Shown: in pieces, positions 21,530 to 32,605 of the stretch | Layout: each line of letters begins with the position of its first letter | Numbering within the stretch: the stretch's first letter is position 1 | NCBI GenBank assembly: GCA_001304855.1 | Contig: BBZN01000001.1 | Location: 62,001 to 126,000 of the forward strand | DNA length: 64,000 nt | From: Clostridia bacterium UC5.1-1D2 | GTDB taxonomy: Bacteria > Bacillota > Clostridia > Lachnospirales > Lachnospiraceae | Direction: 5' to 3' | Translations under genes and position numbers: made by a program | Notes under the pieces: model-generated | The model's database searches: none | What the model was told of the DNA's origin: nothing | The model's input: the letters and a program-made list of their open reading frames with translations, nothing else

Positions 21530-22139
21530 ATGATTATTAAAGATGTAAATCTGGAAACTGTGTGCGGAGTCACCAGCAAGCTGCCGGAGAATATTTTGCC
21601 GGAGTTTGCATTTTCGGGCAAGTCCAATGTGGGAAAATCCTCGTTGATCAACGCTCTGATGAACAGGAAGTCCTATGCAAGGACCTCCTCCGCCCCAGGC
21701 AAGACCCAGACCATTAATTTTTATAATATTAACGGCAGCCACTACTATGTGGATTTGCGGGATACGGTTATGCAAAGGTATCCCTGGAGGCCAAGGAAAA
21801 GTGGGGAAAGATGATTGAACGGTATCTGAAGAATTCCCCTATGCTGAAGATGGTATTTCTTCTCATTGATATCCGTCACGAGCCCTCTAACAATGATAGG
21901 ATGATGTACCAGTGGATCACTTACAACGGATATCATCCGGTTATCATAGCAACCAAGCTGGATAAGATTAACAGAAGCCAGATTCAAAAGCACGTAAAGA
22001 TGATCCGCCAGGGCCTTGAGATGGAGAAAGACGGGATTCTAATCCGTTTTCTGCTGAGACAAAGCAGGGCAGAGAAGCGATCTGGGATTTGATTGAGGAA
22101 AATATGAGAGGGACGGATATGCTGCCTTCCGCCCCTTAA
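21530..22139 (+). CDS. engB: Ribosome biogenesis GTPase EngB/YsxC (frameshifted)
   Basis: About 203 residues. G1 motif [11 protein letters not shown], switch region with [13 protein letters not shown]3 restored as DLPGYG by adding one C near 21757, and G4 ATKLDK. A second break near 22042 restores [17 protein letters not shown] and the stop at 22137-22139. EngB assists assembly of the large ribosomal subunit and is usually essential, so the breaks are probably sequence errors. The position after lon is common in Firmicutes. Confidence 0.93.
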
Positions 22140-22210
22140 CCCTTTTATTTGGGCCAAATTTCCCACAAACCGGGAGGTGCATCTGACGAAACGCAATTTT
22201 CAAACCCGCC

Positions 22211-23625
22211 TCAGGCCAGCTCACAGGGATGGCTTTTGTAAGTGGCCAGACTCACTGCAACCAGGAGAATTCCGCATACAACAGCGCCCGGAACCGTTTC
22301 TCCCAGCCCCAGGGGATTGCCTGCCAGCTTCCAGCCCACGCAGACTGTAAAGCCTCCGATCATGGCTGCCAGTATACCGGCATTTGTAGCCTTTTTCCAG
22401 TAGAGGGCCGCCAGGGAGGGCAGGCCTGCGGCCGCTGCGTAGAACGACCAGGCAAACATGAGAACATTATAGGCGTTCTTTATGTAGAGGGCGATGATCA
22501 GGCTCCCATGGCCAGCACAACGGACATAACACGGGACATGAAGATTTCATGCTTCTCTGTCATCTCAGGCAGGAAGTTTTGCCCAGATCGTGGACAAAGG
22601 TCTGAACGGACACCAGCAGATAACTGTCTGCAGTAGACATCATAACGGACAGGATTCCGGCCAGGGCCAGGCCCGTAAGTCCCGGAGGCAGTATGCTGAT
22701 GGCCAGAGCGGGAACGACGCGTCGGAGCTGCCGTATTCAGCCGTCACATTGGGAAGTATCTGCCGGGCGGCCAGGCCCATGAAGAATACCAGGGCGATGG
22801 TAAACATATAGACGGAGGTGCCCCAGAACATTCCCTGGGTAGCTGCTTTCCGGCTCTTGGCTGCAAAGGCTCTCTGCCACATTTCCGCCCCGGCCAGGGT
22901 GAATACCAGATAGGTTACGATATCCCCCAGGATGCTGCCGTCAATATGGGGAACCAGATAGGATTTATCCAGGTTCTGCCAGAACACGGAAAAGCCGCCC
23001 ATGAATCTGAGGCTGGAGATGGGGATCAGCATATACACGAATATAATCAGCATAAAGAACTGGAGCACATCCGTATAGACAACGCCGAACAGGCCCGAGG
23101 CTGCTGTGTAGATGATAAAAATGACCGTGGCCACAAAAGCGCCTGCCTCGTAACTGATTCCGAATTCTGCCCCCAGCATCTTGATGATGGTGGCGGTGGC
23201 GGTTACCTGGGCCGCCACGGTTCCCATCATTGTAAATACAATCATCAGGGCCAGAATGCAGCGGGCTTCTCTGCTGAAACGCAGATGGAAAAGTTCCGGA
23301 ATGGAATTGACGTTGCGTCTTTTTCCCACATCCTGAATTCTGCCTGCAATGGCGGAGAAGATAAACATTCCCAGAAGATAGGGAATGGCAGTCATAACAG
23401 CTTTAAATCCGGTGGTATAAGCCACCCCTGCCCTGCCCATCATGGCGCTGCCGCCGATGATGGAGGCGCACACGGTTGCAGTCAGCACAAAGGGGCCCAG
23501 GGTTCTCCCGCCACGTAGTAATCCCCTGTGTTTTTAATCCGCTTTACAAACCATACGCCCACTATAAGCATACCTATCATGTAAAAGATAATAATTGCCA
23601 GGTCGAGGGTTGTCAAATCATGCAT
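22211..23625 (-). CDS. Sodium:solute symporter family transporter (frameshifted)
   Basis: About 472 residues with some 12-13 hydrophobic helices and the family's sequence features (VCASIIGGSAMMG, then MSTADSYLLV in a conserved helix). The ATG at 23625 was chosen because an AGGAG site lies 9 bases upstream and the first helix, DLAIIIFYMIGMLIVGVWF, follows. Frame breaks lie near 23500, 22720 and 22500. The family takes up proline, pantothenate, sugars or other solutes with Na+. The exact substrate cannot be read here, but the c-di-AMP riboswitch upstream suggests an osmolyte or another solute tied to turgor control (inference). Confidence 0.87.
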
Positions 23626-23715
23626 GTATCATTTCTCCTTTCTCTGAGGCGCCGCAGGGAGAAGAGGGGAGGACAGTGAATCATCAGGTATTCCAGAAGA
23701 ATGACGGACCTTGAC

Positions 23716-23746
23716 AAAGAAAACCGCCTGCACAGAGTGCAGACGG
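23716..23746 (-). terminator. Riboswitch-linked terminator upstream of the symporter
   Basis: On the minus strand CCGTCTGCAC pairs with GTGCAGGCGG around a TCT loop, followed by TTTTCTTT. It lies between the aptamer and the symporter start, as expected for a transcription-terminating expression platform. Confidence 0.85.
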
Positions 23747-23823
23747 AAAAGTACAGGACAATAGGGCAAAGCCGTCCATATGGTTCAGATTGAGCCTGTG
23801 GAGTTATCGTTTCACCAGAGTGT

Positions 23824-23981
23824 CCCAGTCCTTCTTCCGCCTATGAGATTAGCTGCCGGGTTCGAGAAAAAAGGTTCTCTTTCGACAGAATGTAAATTCC
23901 TGAAACGGAATCTGCATTCCGGCAAATTCACCCCAAAAGATTGGTTCTCCCACTGTTACAAAGTAACATTAAGCGACTGGG
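23824..23981 (-). ncRNA. c-di-AMP riboswitch (ydaO/yuaA class)
   Basis: The minus strand shows the class landmarks in order: closing stem CCCAGTC at 23981-23975 pairing with GACTGGG at 23830-23824, GGGAGAACCAATC followed by TTTTGGGGTGAAT, and the core GAACCCGGCAGCTAATCTC with downstream GGCGGAAGAAGG. These match, from memory, the conserved parts of ydaO aptamers. The class normally turns genes off when c-di-AMP is high, and a terminator follows here. It should control the symporter. Confidence 0.92.
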
Positions 23982-24082
23982 TTATAATATTAACATTTAT
24001 TAGGATAAATATATCACAAAAACAGGGTGGTGTAAAGTTTACCGGCTAAAAAAGACTTGTGGGCAGAAAAGCAGACGCCGGT

Positions 24083-24110
24083 AAAAACAGCCTGTCAGGA
24101 CAACAGGCTG
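24083..24110 (-). terminator. Terminator at the end of the DUF4364 gene
   Basis: On the minus strand CAGCCTGT pairs with ACAGGCTG, followed by TTTTT. The stem overlaps the stop codon. Confidence 0.8.
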
Positions 24111-24610
24111 CGCATAACATAGGCATAAATTTCCTGGCTTTTGTCTTTCCAGGCGCTGCACATGGATTCGGCCTGCTCCTTGTCTGGAACGGACAGATCC
24201 AGGCGGATAAGAGTGGTCTTGTTCTCACGGACCTCACAGTGGACAATGTAATCCTGATTGGTCCCTTATAGAAGTCGGCTGTGGTGCCAACCTCTTCCCG
24301 GAGGCGGAATTTATTTTCCTTTAAATATTTATCCATATCGTCCACAATGGCCTGGGAAATATTTTTACCGAAGAAATTAAGCGTTTCCTCCCCTTCCTTG
24401 TGATATCGTAGCGGGTAGAGTTGTGGCTGGCTTCCTTGTGGACCAGTCCTGCATCCTCCAGTTCATTTAATGCCTGCTGGAGAGTGAAATAAGTGGTGTA
24501 TTCATGCTCCGTAAAAAATTCGTCAGCTGGGCGTTGGTGAGAGGAAAATTCACCTGCTTCAGCATATAGAGATTCATTAATTTATAAAGAGTCATTGGTT
24601 CAGTCAGCAT
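24095..24610 (-). CDS. DUF4364 family protein, winged-helix-like (frameshifted)
   Basis: About 172 residues when three or more single-base losses are repaired (near 24517, 24405 and 24265). The start reads MLTEPMTLYKLMNLYMLKQV, then a predicted winged helix (FTLQQALNELEDAGLVHKEA, with TRYDIT beyond). The C-terminal part, DYIVHCEVRENKTTLIRLDL, resembles the tail of DUF4364 proteins. The winged-helix pattern suggests a small DNA-binding regulator of unknown target. It is on the minus strand between the symporter leader and malic enzyme, with its own terminator. Confidence 0.78.
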
Positions 24611-24670
24611 ATCAAACACACTCCATCCGGTTATTTACTGCCAGGTAGCGTTCCCAGGCACATTGTCTAT

Positions 24671-25817
24671 TTATATATGTTCCTTCACGGCCCTGCTTAC
24701 CACGTCCGCCACCTGGGGATTAAAGGCCTCGGGAAGAATGTTATCCTCATTTAACTCGCTGTCCGGTACAAGTCCGGCAATGGCCCGGGCTGCAGCCAGC
24801 TTCATCTCCTCTGTGATAGCGGCGGCGCGTCCTTCCAGGGCTCCTTTAAAGATTCCGGGAAATACAATCACGTTGTTCACCTGATTGGGAAAATCGGATC
24901 GTCCGGTTCCCACTACCCGGGCGCCTGCAGCTTTAGCCAGATCAGGCATAATTTCAGGAACCGGGTTTGCCATGGCAAAGATGATGGCGTCTTTATTCAT
25001 GGAGCAGCCATCTCCCGGGAGACTATGCCCGGAGCCGACACTCCGATGAAAATATCCGCACCCCTCATAGCGTCTGCCAGAGTGCCGGTTTTATGCTCCA
25101 GATTTGTCACCTCCATCATTTTTTTCTGCATCCAGTTTAAATCATCTGCGCCCTTGCAGAGAATGCCTGTCTTGTCGCACATGGTGATATGGGGAAAACC
25201 ATAGGTGAGAAGCAGTTTTGTGATAGCGACGCCGGCGGAGCCTGCGCCGTTTACAACCACCCGGCAGTCCTCCTTCTTCTTCCCGGTGACTTTCAGTCCG
25301 TTTATGATGCCTGCCAGAACTACGATGGCCGTCCCATGCTGGTCGTCGTGGAATACAGGGATATCGAGACGCAGCTTTAACGCTTCCTCGATGTCAAAGC
25401 AGCGGGGAGCCGAGATATCCTCCAGGTTGATACCGCCAAAGGCGGGGGCGATGCGCACGATTGTATCGATAATTTCCCTTGTGTCCTGGGTATCCAGGCA
25501 GATGGGGAACGCATTGACTCCTCCGAATTCCTTAAACAGGACGGCTTTTCCCTCCATTACAGGCATTGCCGCCAGGGGGCCGATATTTCCAAGGCCCAGT
25601 ACAGCGCTGCCGTCGGATATTACCGCTATGGTGTTGGACTTGATGGTATATTTATAGGCAGCTTCCGGATCCCGGGCTATGGCCTCACAGGCTCCGCCAC
25701 GCCGGGGGTGTATGCCAGCGCCAGATCCTCTCTGGAGCTCAGCCTGGCCTTGGAAGTTATTTCCAGCTTTCCCTTCCACTCTTCGTGGAGCATTAACGCT
25801 TTTTCGTTGGTAGTCAT
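24671..25817 (-). CDS. NAD(P)-dependent malic enzyme (frameshifted)
   Basis: About 382 residues, the short bacterial form. ATG at 25817, then MTTNEKALMLHEEWKGKLEI, the substrate motif LALAYTPGVAEP, the metal motif VFHDDQHGTAIVVLAG, and the dinucleotide fold VVVNGAGSAGVAI. It oxidatively decarboxylates malate to pyruvate. Frame breaks lie near 25690 and 25010. The cofactor preference cannot be judged from what I can see. It is divergent from the DUF5717 operon, with about 200 AT-rich bases between. Confidence 0.92.
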
Positions 25818-26018
25818 ATTCTTATTCCATCCTTTATTTAAAAATAGCAAAATTGCTTATACACATTTTCCTCTATCATATCAATTTTGCACTTTTAAAT
25901 CAAGCTAAAATGTGTTATCATGTATCGTAAGTGTTACAGGCAGTTGCTGCCCGCAGGCAATATTCCGGGAGGAGTGAACAGCAGCTATACACAAATGGAC
26001 AAAGATACAGGTGGTACT

Positions 26019-29000
26019 ATGAGGGAACGGATTAACCGTCTGGCCAGGGGGATTATCGACAGCGAGACGCCAAAGCTTGTGCTGAAACCGGAACGGTTGG
26101 AAGCAGTGGTTCAGGCGGGTGAGATCATCCGTGGTGAGATTATGGTAAGCAGCGGGAACAACCTCCATATCAAGGGGCTGGCCTATTCCAGCCATGAGAG
26201 AGTGCAGGTTGTGAACAACGCCTTCGGCGGTCTGCGAAACCGAATTATATATGAAGTCAACAGCAGGTTTTCTGAGCATGGGGACGTGATTGAGGGATCT
26301 TTTTACCTGGTCACCAATGGCGGTGAGAGGGAGATTCCTTATTCTTTGCGCGTTCAGACGGGGAATTCCGGTGAGACGCTGGGGAGTCTTAAGACAGCCA
26401 GAGACTTTGCTAACCTGGCCAGAAGGGATCTGGAGACAGCCCTGAGAATGTTTGAATACCAGGATTTTACAGAGGCGCCTTTTATGCAGGACGCCCGGGT
26501 CCGCACCATCTATGAGGGGCTGAAAGGCAGGACAGGCAGAAGAAATCTTTTGGAAGAATTTCTGGTTGCTTTACAGGTGAAGGAGCCGGTGGAGCTGAAA
26601 GTGGATACCAAAAGCCGGATCTATGAGAATCCCTTAACTCCGGTGGAGGATTCCGTTGACCTTGTCTCCAACGGCTGGGGTTATGTGTCGGCGGAGATTC
26701 AGGCGGATGTGCCATTTATTGAGATTAAATCAAAGCATCTCACAGACCGGGACTTTGTCAACAGCAGATGCCGGGCGCCCTACCGTATATTGCCGGAGTT
26801 TCTTCACAGGGGCAGAAATTTCGGACGGATCAGGATTGTATCACTCCGGGAGGAGTTCACCATAGAGATAGAAGCTGAGGGGGACGGCACTGTGGATATC
26901 ACAGGCCTCAGTCCGGAATCAGATAAAGAGATGGACAGGAGGAGCCTTTTTAAATATATGGCCCTCCGCCTGGACTATGAGACGGGGGCCTATGAACCGG
27001 CCCTGCTTCTGAACCAGATGATGAGGGAGACGGAACATCTGCGGGCCGACTATCCGGAGGATCCGAGGATACGGCTGCTCCAGGCGGATCTGCTGATCCT
27101 CAATGGCCGGAAGGAAAATGCGGCTATGTGCTGGATGAGGCCAGGGATCCGATTCTCAGCCACAGGGAGAAGCAGATAGAGGAGTACTGCTTTTACCAAT
27201 ATCTCAGGCTGCAGATTACAGGAGAAGAGGGAGAGCAGAAGGAGTCCCTGTGCCGTTACATCAAGAAGATACTGTGGGAGGATGAGCGGCGGGTTCACCC
27301 CTATCTGTTCCTGCTTCTTATGAAGCTGGACGATACAATGGCCCTGAATCCGCTGGAAGAGTATAACTCTCTGAAAAACCTGTTTAAAAATGGGAGCAGC
27401 AGCCCCTTTGTGTATGCGGCGGCCTCAGGCTGATGGAGGAGCATCCCGACATTTTGGTTCATTTGGGCGACTTTGAGGTTCAGGTTCTCTATCTGGGCAT
27501 CCGAAAAGGCATCATCAGCCGGGAGGTGGCTCTGAGGGCGGCGAAGCTGGCCCTGGAGGTGAAGCACTACAGAAAGCTTCTGGAGCGCCTGATGATAAGG
27601 CTCTATGAAGCTTATCCTGAGAAGGAGCTTTTGGAGGCGGTCTGCAGTATTCTTATTAAGGGAGAGCGCAAGAACGGGGACGCTTTCCTGTGGTATGAGA
27701 AAGCGCTGAAAGAGGGGGTAAACCTTACCAGGCTTTACGAGTATTTTCTCTTTGCCCTTCCCGATGATTACGCCCATCTTCTGCCGAAGGAGGTGCTTTT
27801 ATACTTCTCCTATGACAAGGATTTGGACCGCCACAGCCGCAGTGTCCTTTACAGGAATATTCTTTTGTATATGAATCCCTCCTCTGAGCTGTACCAGGCT
27901 TATACCAGGAGTATGGAATCATTTGCCATGGAACAGCTTTTTAAGAGCAGGATCAACAGCCGCATGGCGGTCATCTATGAGCACATGATATACAAGGATA
28001 TGATAGACGGGCCTGTGGCCAAGGTGCTTCCCGGCATTCTGAAATCCTTCCGCATCCGCTGCGGGGATCCCAGGATGAAATACGTAATTGTCCGGTATGT
28101 GGAACTGGAGGCGGAGGAGGCCTACCTTCTGGAAGATCAGGCGGCCTATGTTCCCCTCTATTCCGATCAGATTGTAATTATATTTCAGGACGCTTACGGA
28201 AACCGTTATCTGGATGTGAAGCATATAAAGACGCCGGTAATGGACAAGCCGGAGCTTTTGGAGCAGTGTTACCGGGTGTACCCGGACCACCCCATGCTTA
28301 AGCTTCAGGAGTGCGGAAAGCTGGTAAGCCGGGGGGTGGAAAATGACAGCCAGGCGGAGCTTCTGGAAGAGACGATGGTGCAGATGCGCCTGAATCCTAT
28401 CTTTGAACGGCAGCTTCTTCAGGCGGTGACAGATTATTACTGCAGGGGAGCGGATGATAAGGACGGCGTGGGCGTGTTTAACTGCACCTACCTGGTACAG
28501 CTGGATAAAAAGTCCCTGGATGCAAGGCAGAGGCAGCAGATATGCGAGACGCTCATCAGCCAGAATCATATGCAGGAAGCTTATCACATGATTCAGGAGT
28601 ACGGCAGCCAGTATATTCAGCCTGCAAGGCTCATGAAGCTCTGTACAAAGACTATACTGCAACAGCTGTTTGATCAGGACGATCTGCTTCTTAACATCTC
28701 TTACCGGGTTTTTCGCGCAGGCATATATGACAGCGTGATTCTGGATTATCTCTGTGAGCATTTTAACGGGACGGTGTCGCAGATGTATGAGGTGCTGATA
28801 CAGGGCGTGAAGGAACATGTTGAGACTTACGATCTGGAGGAACGGCTCCTGGGCCAGATGCTGTTTACAGGCTGCTGCCATCAGATAGATTCTGTTTTTG
28901 ACCTGTATATGAAACGGAAATCCACAAAGGAGAGCGTGGTAAAGGCTTACTTCACCCAAAAAAGCATCCAGTATTTTCTGGAGCGGCAGGAGGTGGACGG

Positions 29001-29610
29001 CCGGGTCTTTGAATATCTGAAGCAGGCCCTGGGAGGCAGCGCCTGGAAGGACAATCTGCCCACCATCTATACGCTGGCTCTCACACTGTATTTTTCTACA
29101 AAGGACAAGCTGCAGGAGGAAGACAGGCAGCTCTGCAAAAATATGACGGATGTTCTTCTGGAGGCGGGACTGGTGTTTCCTTATACAAGGGATCTGTCAA
29201 AACATATTCCGATACCTGAGGATATTATGGATAAGGTTATGGTGGAGTACAGGGGGAGGAAGGACAGCCATCCTGAGCTCCAGGTGCGGATCGGGCCGGA
29301 GGAGGACGCCTGGCACAGTGAGGATATACGCCGGATTTACCAGGGAATCTACGTGAAACAGAAGGTGCTCTTTGAGGGGGAAACCATGGAGTACCGGATT
29401 TATGATGCGCCGGAGGGAAGCCGCGTGCTGGCGGCAGAGGGAAGCGTGGAATGCGACCAGAAGCTGGAGGGCAAGGAGAACAGCCGTTTTGCCTGTCTCA
29501 ATGAGATGGGAGCGGCTTTAAAGAGCAGGGATGACGGCAGACTGGCTGCGGCCATGGAGGAATACCTGAAAAAGTCCGCTGTTCTTGGAAGCCTGTTCCC
29601 CATCGAGTAA
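26019..29610 (+). CDS. Very large DUF5717-family-like protein (frameshifted)
   Basis: About 1197 residues. The first 130 residues look beta-rich (PKLVLKPERLEAVVQAGEII; later GSFYLVTNGGEREIPYSLRV), the long middle is helical and repeat-like (TPR-type solenoid, from about residue 330), and the last 130 residues are again beta-rich. There is no signal peptide or membrane helix, so it is probably cytoplasmic. Frame breaks lie near 27121 and 27420. The start ATG at 26019 has only a weak ribosome site; in-frame codons upstream (25920, 25995) are possible. From memory it matches the DUF5717 family. It is followed by the DUF5716-like and TPR genes in tight order. Function unknown. Confidence 0.75.
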
Positions 29611-29632
29611 ATGTGTTATGGAGGAGCTGTCT

Positions 29633-30855
29633 ATGGACGGACTTGTGATTGGGCTGGATTTAAATGATGATTACACCCAGATCAGCTGTTATGATAGGGA
29701 GAAGTCGTGGACGATTCCCACGGTTATCTGCCGCAGGAAAGATGAGGAGACCTGGCTCACAGGGAGGAGGCTTATGCCGCCACCCTTCTTGGGGAAGGCA
29801 TAATTGTAGATAAGCTTCTGAAAATGGTGTTAAAGGACGGCACTTCCACAATCGGGGGAGTCTGCTATACAGGAAGCAGGCTGATAAAGCTGTTTATAGA
29901 AAAAATGCTTCAGTATCCAAAAAAGGAGTTCCTGACTGAGCAGGTGGCACAGCTGGTGATTACCCTCCAGGAGGTGGACGCAAGGCTTCTGGACACTCTG
30001 ATGTACTGTGCCGACTATCTGGAGATTCCCAGGGAGCGGGTTCATGTCATCAGCCACACGGAGAGTTTTATCTACTATGTGCTCAGCCAGAAGAAGGAGC
30101 TGTGGACCAACCAGGTGGGACTGTTTGAACTGTCCTCAGACCGTCTCTGCTACTATGAGATGAAGGTGCAGAGAGGTATGCGCAGGAATATGGTTCAGGC
30201 TGAGGCCCAGAACCAGGAGGAGGCCTTCAATCTGGATATTCTGGATTCCCCTTCAGGAAGTAAGCTGGCGGACAAGATTTTAAGCGCATGTGCGGAGAAG
30301 CTGTTAAGCAGAAAGCTGTTTTCGACCGTTCTGCTCACAGGCAAAGGTTTTGAACGGCAGGACTGGGCTGCAGGCTTTATGAAACTGGCCTGCAACCGCA
30401 GGAAAGTATTTGTGGAGACCCACCTTTTTTCCAAGGGAGCCGCATATAAGGGGGCGGATTATCTTCATGACGAAACCTCCTACCCCTATATCTTTATCTG
30501 TGAGGGACGGCTTAAGGCGGAGGTATCCCTGAAGATAACGAAGCGGGGAAGAGAAGGGCAGCTTGTGGTGGCCTCCTACGGAGATAACTGGTATGAATCC
30601 AAAAGCTCCATGGATTTTATTGTGGACGGTCCGGGGGAGGTGGAATTCACCGTCACGCCTCTGGATACCAAGAAAAAGAAGCTGGTGCGGATTCCTTTAA
30701 GCGATTTCCCCAAGCGCCCTCCCAGAACCACGCGAATTGAGATGAACATGGGCTTTACAGACGAAGAAACCATGGTGATGGTCATAAAGGACAAAGGATT
30801 TGGAGAGCTGTTTCCTGCATCGGAGGCGGTAATCCGGCAAGAGGTAAAGCTATGA
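29633..30855 (+). CDS. DUF5716-family-like protein with Hsp70/actin-like fold (frameshifted)
   Basis: About 407 residues. ATG 29633 follows GGAGGAG by 6 bases. The N-terminus VIGLDLNDDYTQISCYD resembles the phosphate-1 motif of Hsp70/actin ATPases, PTVICRRKDEETWLTGEEA resembles the early DnaK loop, and the VHVISHTESFIYYVL, then VGLFELSSDRLCYYEM stretch resembles a degenerate phosphate-2 region. The last 130 residues are beta-rich, as in an Hsp70 substrate domain. One frame break lies near 29762. The fold assignment is by eye, and ATPase activity is not shown. It overlaps the next gene by 4 bases. Confidence 0.72.
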
Positions 30856-31664
30856 GTTTGATACTATGCAGGCAGGAGCCGGTGAAACATCCATACTATA
30901 TCGATGTTCTGGGAATTCATATACATTCTTCCCAGGAACTTTGTTATGTGATTTATAACCATCCGATGCTTGTGATGGACGATTTTGTGGATGAGCTTCT
31001 CATCGGATTTATACGCAGGGAACTGGATATGGACTATCTGGCAGGGCGTATGGAAAAGCTGATGGAGACGGGAAGCAGAACGGAGGACGTGCTGATTCTC
31101 TTTATGTCGGAGTGCGATTATTACAGCGAGAAGGAGATACAGAAGTTCAAGGCCACCGTGTCGGCCCTCAGATCCCTTCACCCTGCCCAATACGACAAGG
31201 AGCGGGCCGACTATATGTTCGGCCAGCGGCAGTTCGGCAAGGCGGCCGGGCGGTATGAGAAAGTGCTGGAGTATCCCAGGGACCGCCATGTGGACGACGG
31301 ATTTCTGGCAAAGGTGTATAATAATCTGGGAGCCTCCTATGCGATGATGTTTCAGTTTCACAGAGCGCTCCAGGCCTATGACAAGGCATATGCGCTGGGA
31401 AAGAGCCCGGATGTTTTGAAGCGCATCTATTTTCTCACTATATTTGCCCCTGAACTGGATGTGAAGGAGCGGTATCAGGCGCTGTTCACACAGGAGCTGG
31501 CGGCCCGGTGGAGGCAGGAGGCGGACACGGCGTCTCTGGACGCAGGCCAGGCGGAGGAGGTGCGGGCCTTGCGGGCCCTCTTTAAGAAGGATCCGGTGAA
31601 GCGGATGAGCGGCGCCGCAGAGATGGTCCGGCGGTGGAAGCAGGAGTACAGAATGATGGTGTAA
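30852..31664 (+). CDS. TPR-like protein of the DUF5717/DUF5716 operon
   Basis: 270 residues, intact. The start ATGA overlaps the previous stop, so translation is coupled. The first half is a compact alpha/beta region (YYIDVLGIHIHSSQELCYVI). The second half has two helix pairs with TPR-like spacing (FGQRQFGKAAGRYEKVLEYP and YNNLGASYAMMFQFHRALQA). There are no membrane or export signals. As the third member of the operon it may be a co-factor of the Hsp70-like protein (inference). I do not know an experimentally characterised relative. Confidence 0.75.
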   Translation: MSLILCRQEPVKHPYYIDVLGIHIHSSQELCYVIYNHPMLVMDDFVDELLIGFIRRELDMDYLAGRMEKLMETGSRTEDVLILFMSECDYYSEKEIQKFKATVSALRSLHPAQYDKERADYMFGQRQFGKAAGRYEKVLEYPRDRHVDDGFLAKVYNNLGASYAMMFQFHRALQAYDKAYALGKSPDVLKRIYFLTIFAPELDVKERYQALFTQELAARWRQEADTASLDAGQAEEVRALRALFKKDPVKRMSGAAEMVRRWKQEYRMMV

Positions 31665-31704
31665 GAAAAATCATAGAAAGAAACAGCAAAGCGAGGTATG
31701 AGAC

Positions 31705-32184
31705 ATGGCGTTTGACATTGCAAAAGAACATCTTAAGGAATTTGGACTGGAGGACAGGATCCACGAATTTGAGGTATCCAGCGCCACGGTTGAGCTGGCG
31801 GCTCAGGCTGTGGGATGCGAGCCGGCCCACATTGCAAAGACATTGTCCTTTATGGTAGAGGACAGCCCAGTGCTTATTGTGGCGGCCGGGGATGCAAAGG
31901 TGGATAATCACAGATACAAGGAGCAGTTCCATGTTAAGGCTAAAATGCTCACTCCCGGCCAGGTGACGGAGCTGGTGGGACACAGCGTGGGGGGCGTATG
32001 TCCCTTTGGCGTCAATAAAGGTGTAAAAGTATACCTGGATGAATCTTTAAAACGGTTTGATATGGTGTATCCGGCCTGCGGAAGCGCCAGCAGCGCAGTG
32101 GGCCTGACCATACCGGAGCTTGAAAGGTCCTCGGGCTATCTCCAGTGGGTGGATGTGTGCAAGGCCTGGAGAGAAGAGGGATGA
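31705..32184 (+). CDS. ybaK: YbaK/EbsC family aminoacyl-tRNA deacylase
   Basis: 159 residues, intact. Conserved features: EPAHIAKTLSF (the catalytic lysine region), VAAGDAKVDNHRYKEQF, SVGGVCPFGV and YPACGSASSAVGLTIPEL, matching the YbaK/ProX-like fold. Members free wrongly charged Cys or Ala from tRNA-Pro. This shorter form resembles stand-alone proteins. It follows the TPR gene by 40 bases and may be co-transcribed. Confidence 0.9.
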   Translation: MAFDIAKEHLKEFGLEDRIHEFEVSSATVELAAQAVGCEPAHIAKTLSFMVEDSPVLIVAAGDAKVDNHRYKEQFHVKAKMLTPGQVTELVGHSVGGVCPFGVNKGVKVYLDESLKRFDMVYPACGSASSAVGLTIPELERSSGYLQWVDVCKAWREEG

Positions 32185-32399
32185 TGGGGCGTATTATACT
32201 GCTGGCGCTGGCTGTTCTGCTGCTGGCAGGGGGAGGGATAATGATTGTTTATCCTGATAAATATATTTCCGATGTGGACAGAAAAACCATGTCCGGCGCG
32301 ACCTGGTACGGAAAAAGGGGGAACTGCGGGTACAGGGAATGGGTGATGGCAGTTCTGGGCGCCGTCGTTGTTGCTGCATATTTTTATATGTTCAGGTGA
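32181..32399 (+). CDS. Small membrane protein of unknown function
   Basis: 72 residues, start ATG at 32181 overlapping the ybaK stop. Two hydrophobic helices (IILLALAVLLLAGGGIMIV and WVMAVLGAVVVAAYFYMF) flank a short polar loop with KTMSGATWYGKRG. The protein resembles small DUF-type membrane proteins in Lachnospiraceae; I cannot name a family. Confidence 0.65.
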   Translation: MMGRIILLALAVLLLAGGGIMIVYPDKYISDVDRKTMSGATWYGKRGNCGYREWVMAVLGAVVVAAYFYMFR

Positions 32400-32505
32400 G
32401 GAGTAAGGCAGATAAGAATATACGCCTGATTCAGCCCGGGGCTGAAATATGAATTGACGTGAACAATCAAATAGAAATGGATAAGTGCCAAAACACCGGC
32501 AATCT

Positions 32506-32574
32506 ACCGCCCCGGAATGGGTGCGTCCCCCGTCATATTGACAGGGAGCGCTCCAAATCCGGGGCGGTTTTTTA
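32506..32574 (+). terminator. Strong terminator after the DUF5717 operon
   Basis: ACCGCCCCGGA (32506-32516) pairs with TCCGGGGCGGT (32558-32568), followed by a run of T. The long loop contains a further partial pairing (GGTGCGTCCC with GGGAGCGCTCC). Confidence 0.85.
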
Positions 32575-32605
32575 TTGTTTGAAGATTATTTGCTTAGTGA
32601 GGATT

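Noticed and set aside
20744..21775. 343-residue ORF on the minus strand
   Set aside because: It is the shadow of lon and engB, with no protein features.
23824..23981. c-di-GMP, glycine or lysine riboswitch as identity of the symporter leader
   Set aside because: The order of conserved blocks and the CCCAGTC/GACTGGG closing stem fit the ydaO/yuaA class, not the others.
27919..28959. 346-residue ORF on the minus strand
   Set aside because: It is the shadow of the 1197-residue protein on the plus strand; it has no ribosome site and an unlikely His/Leu-rich composition.
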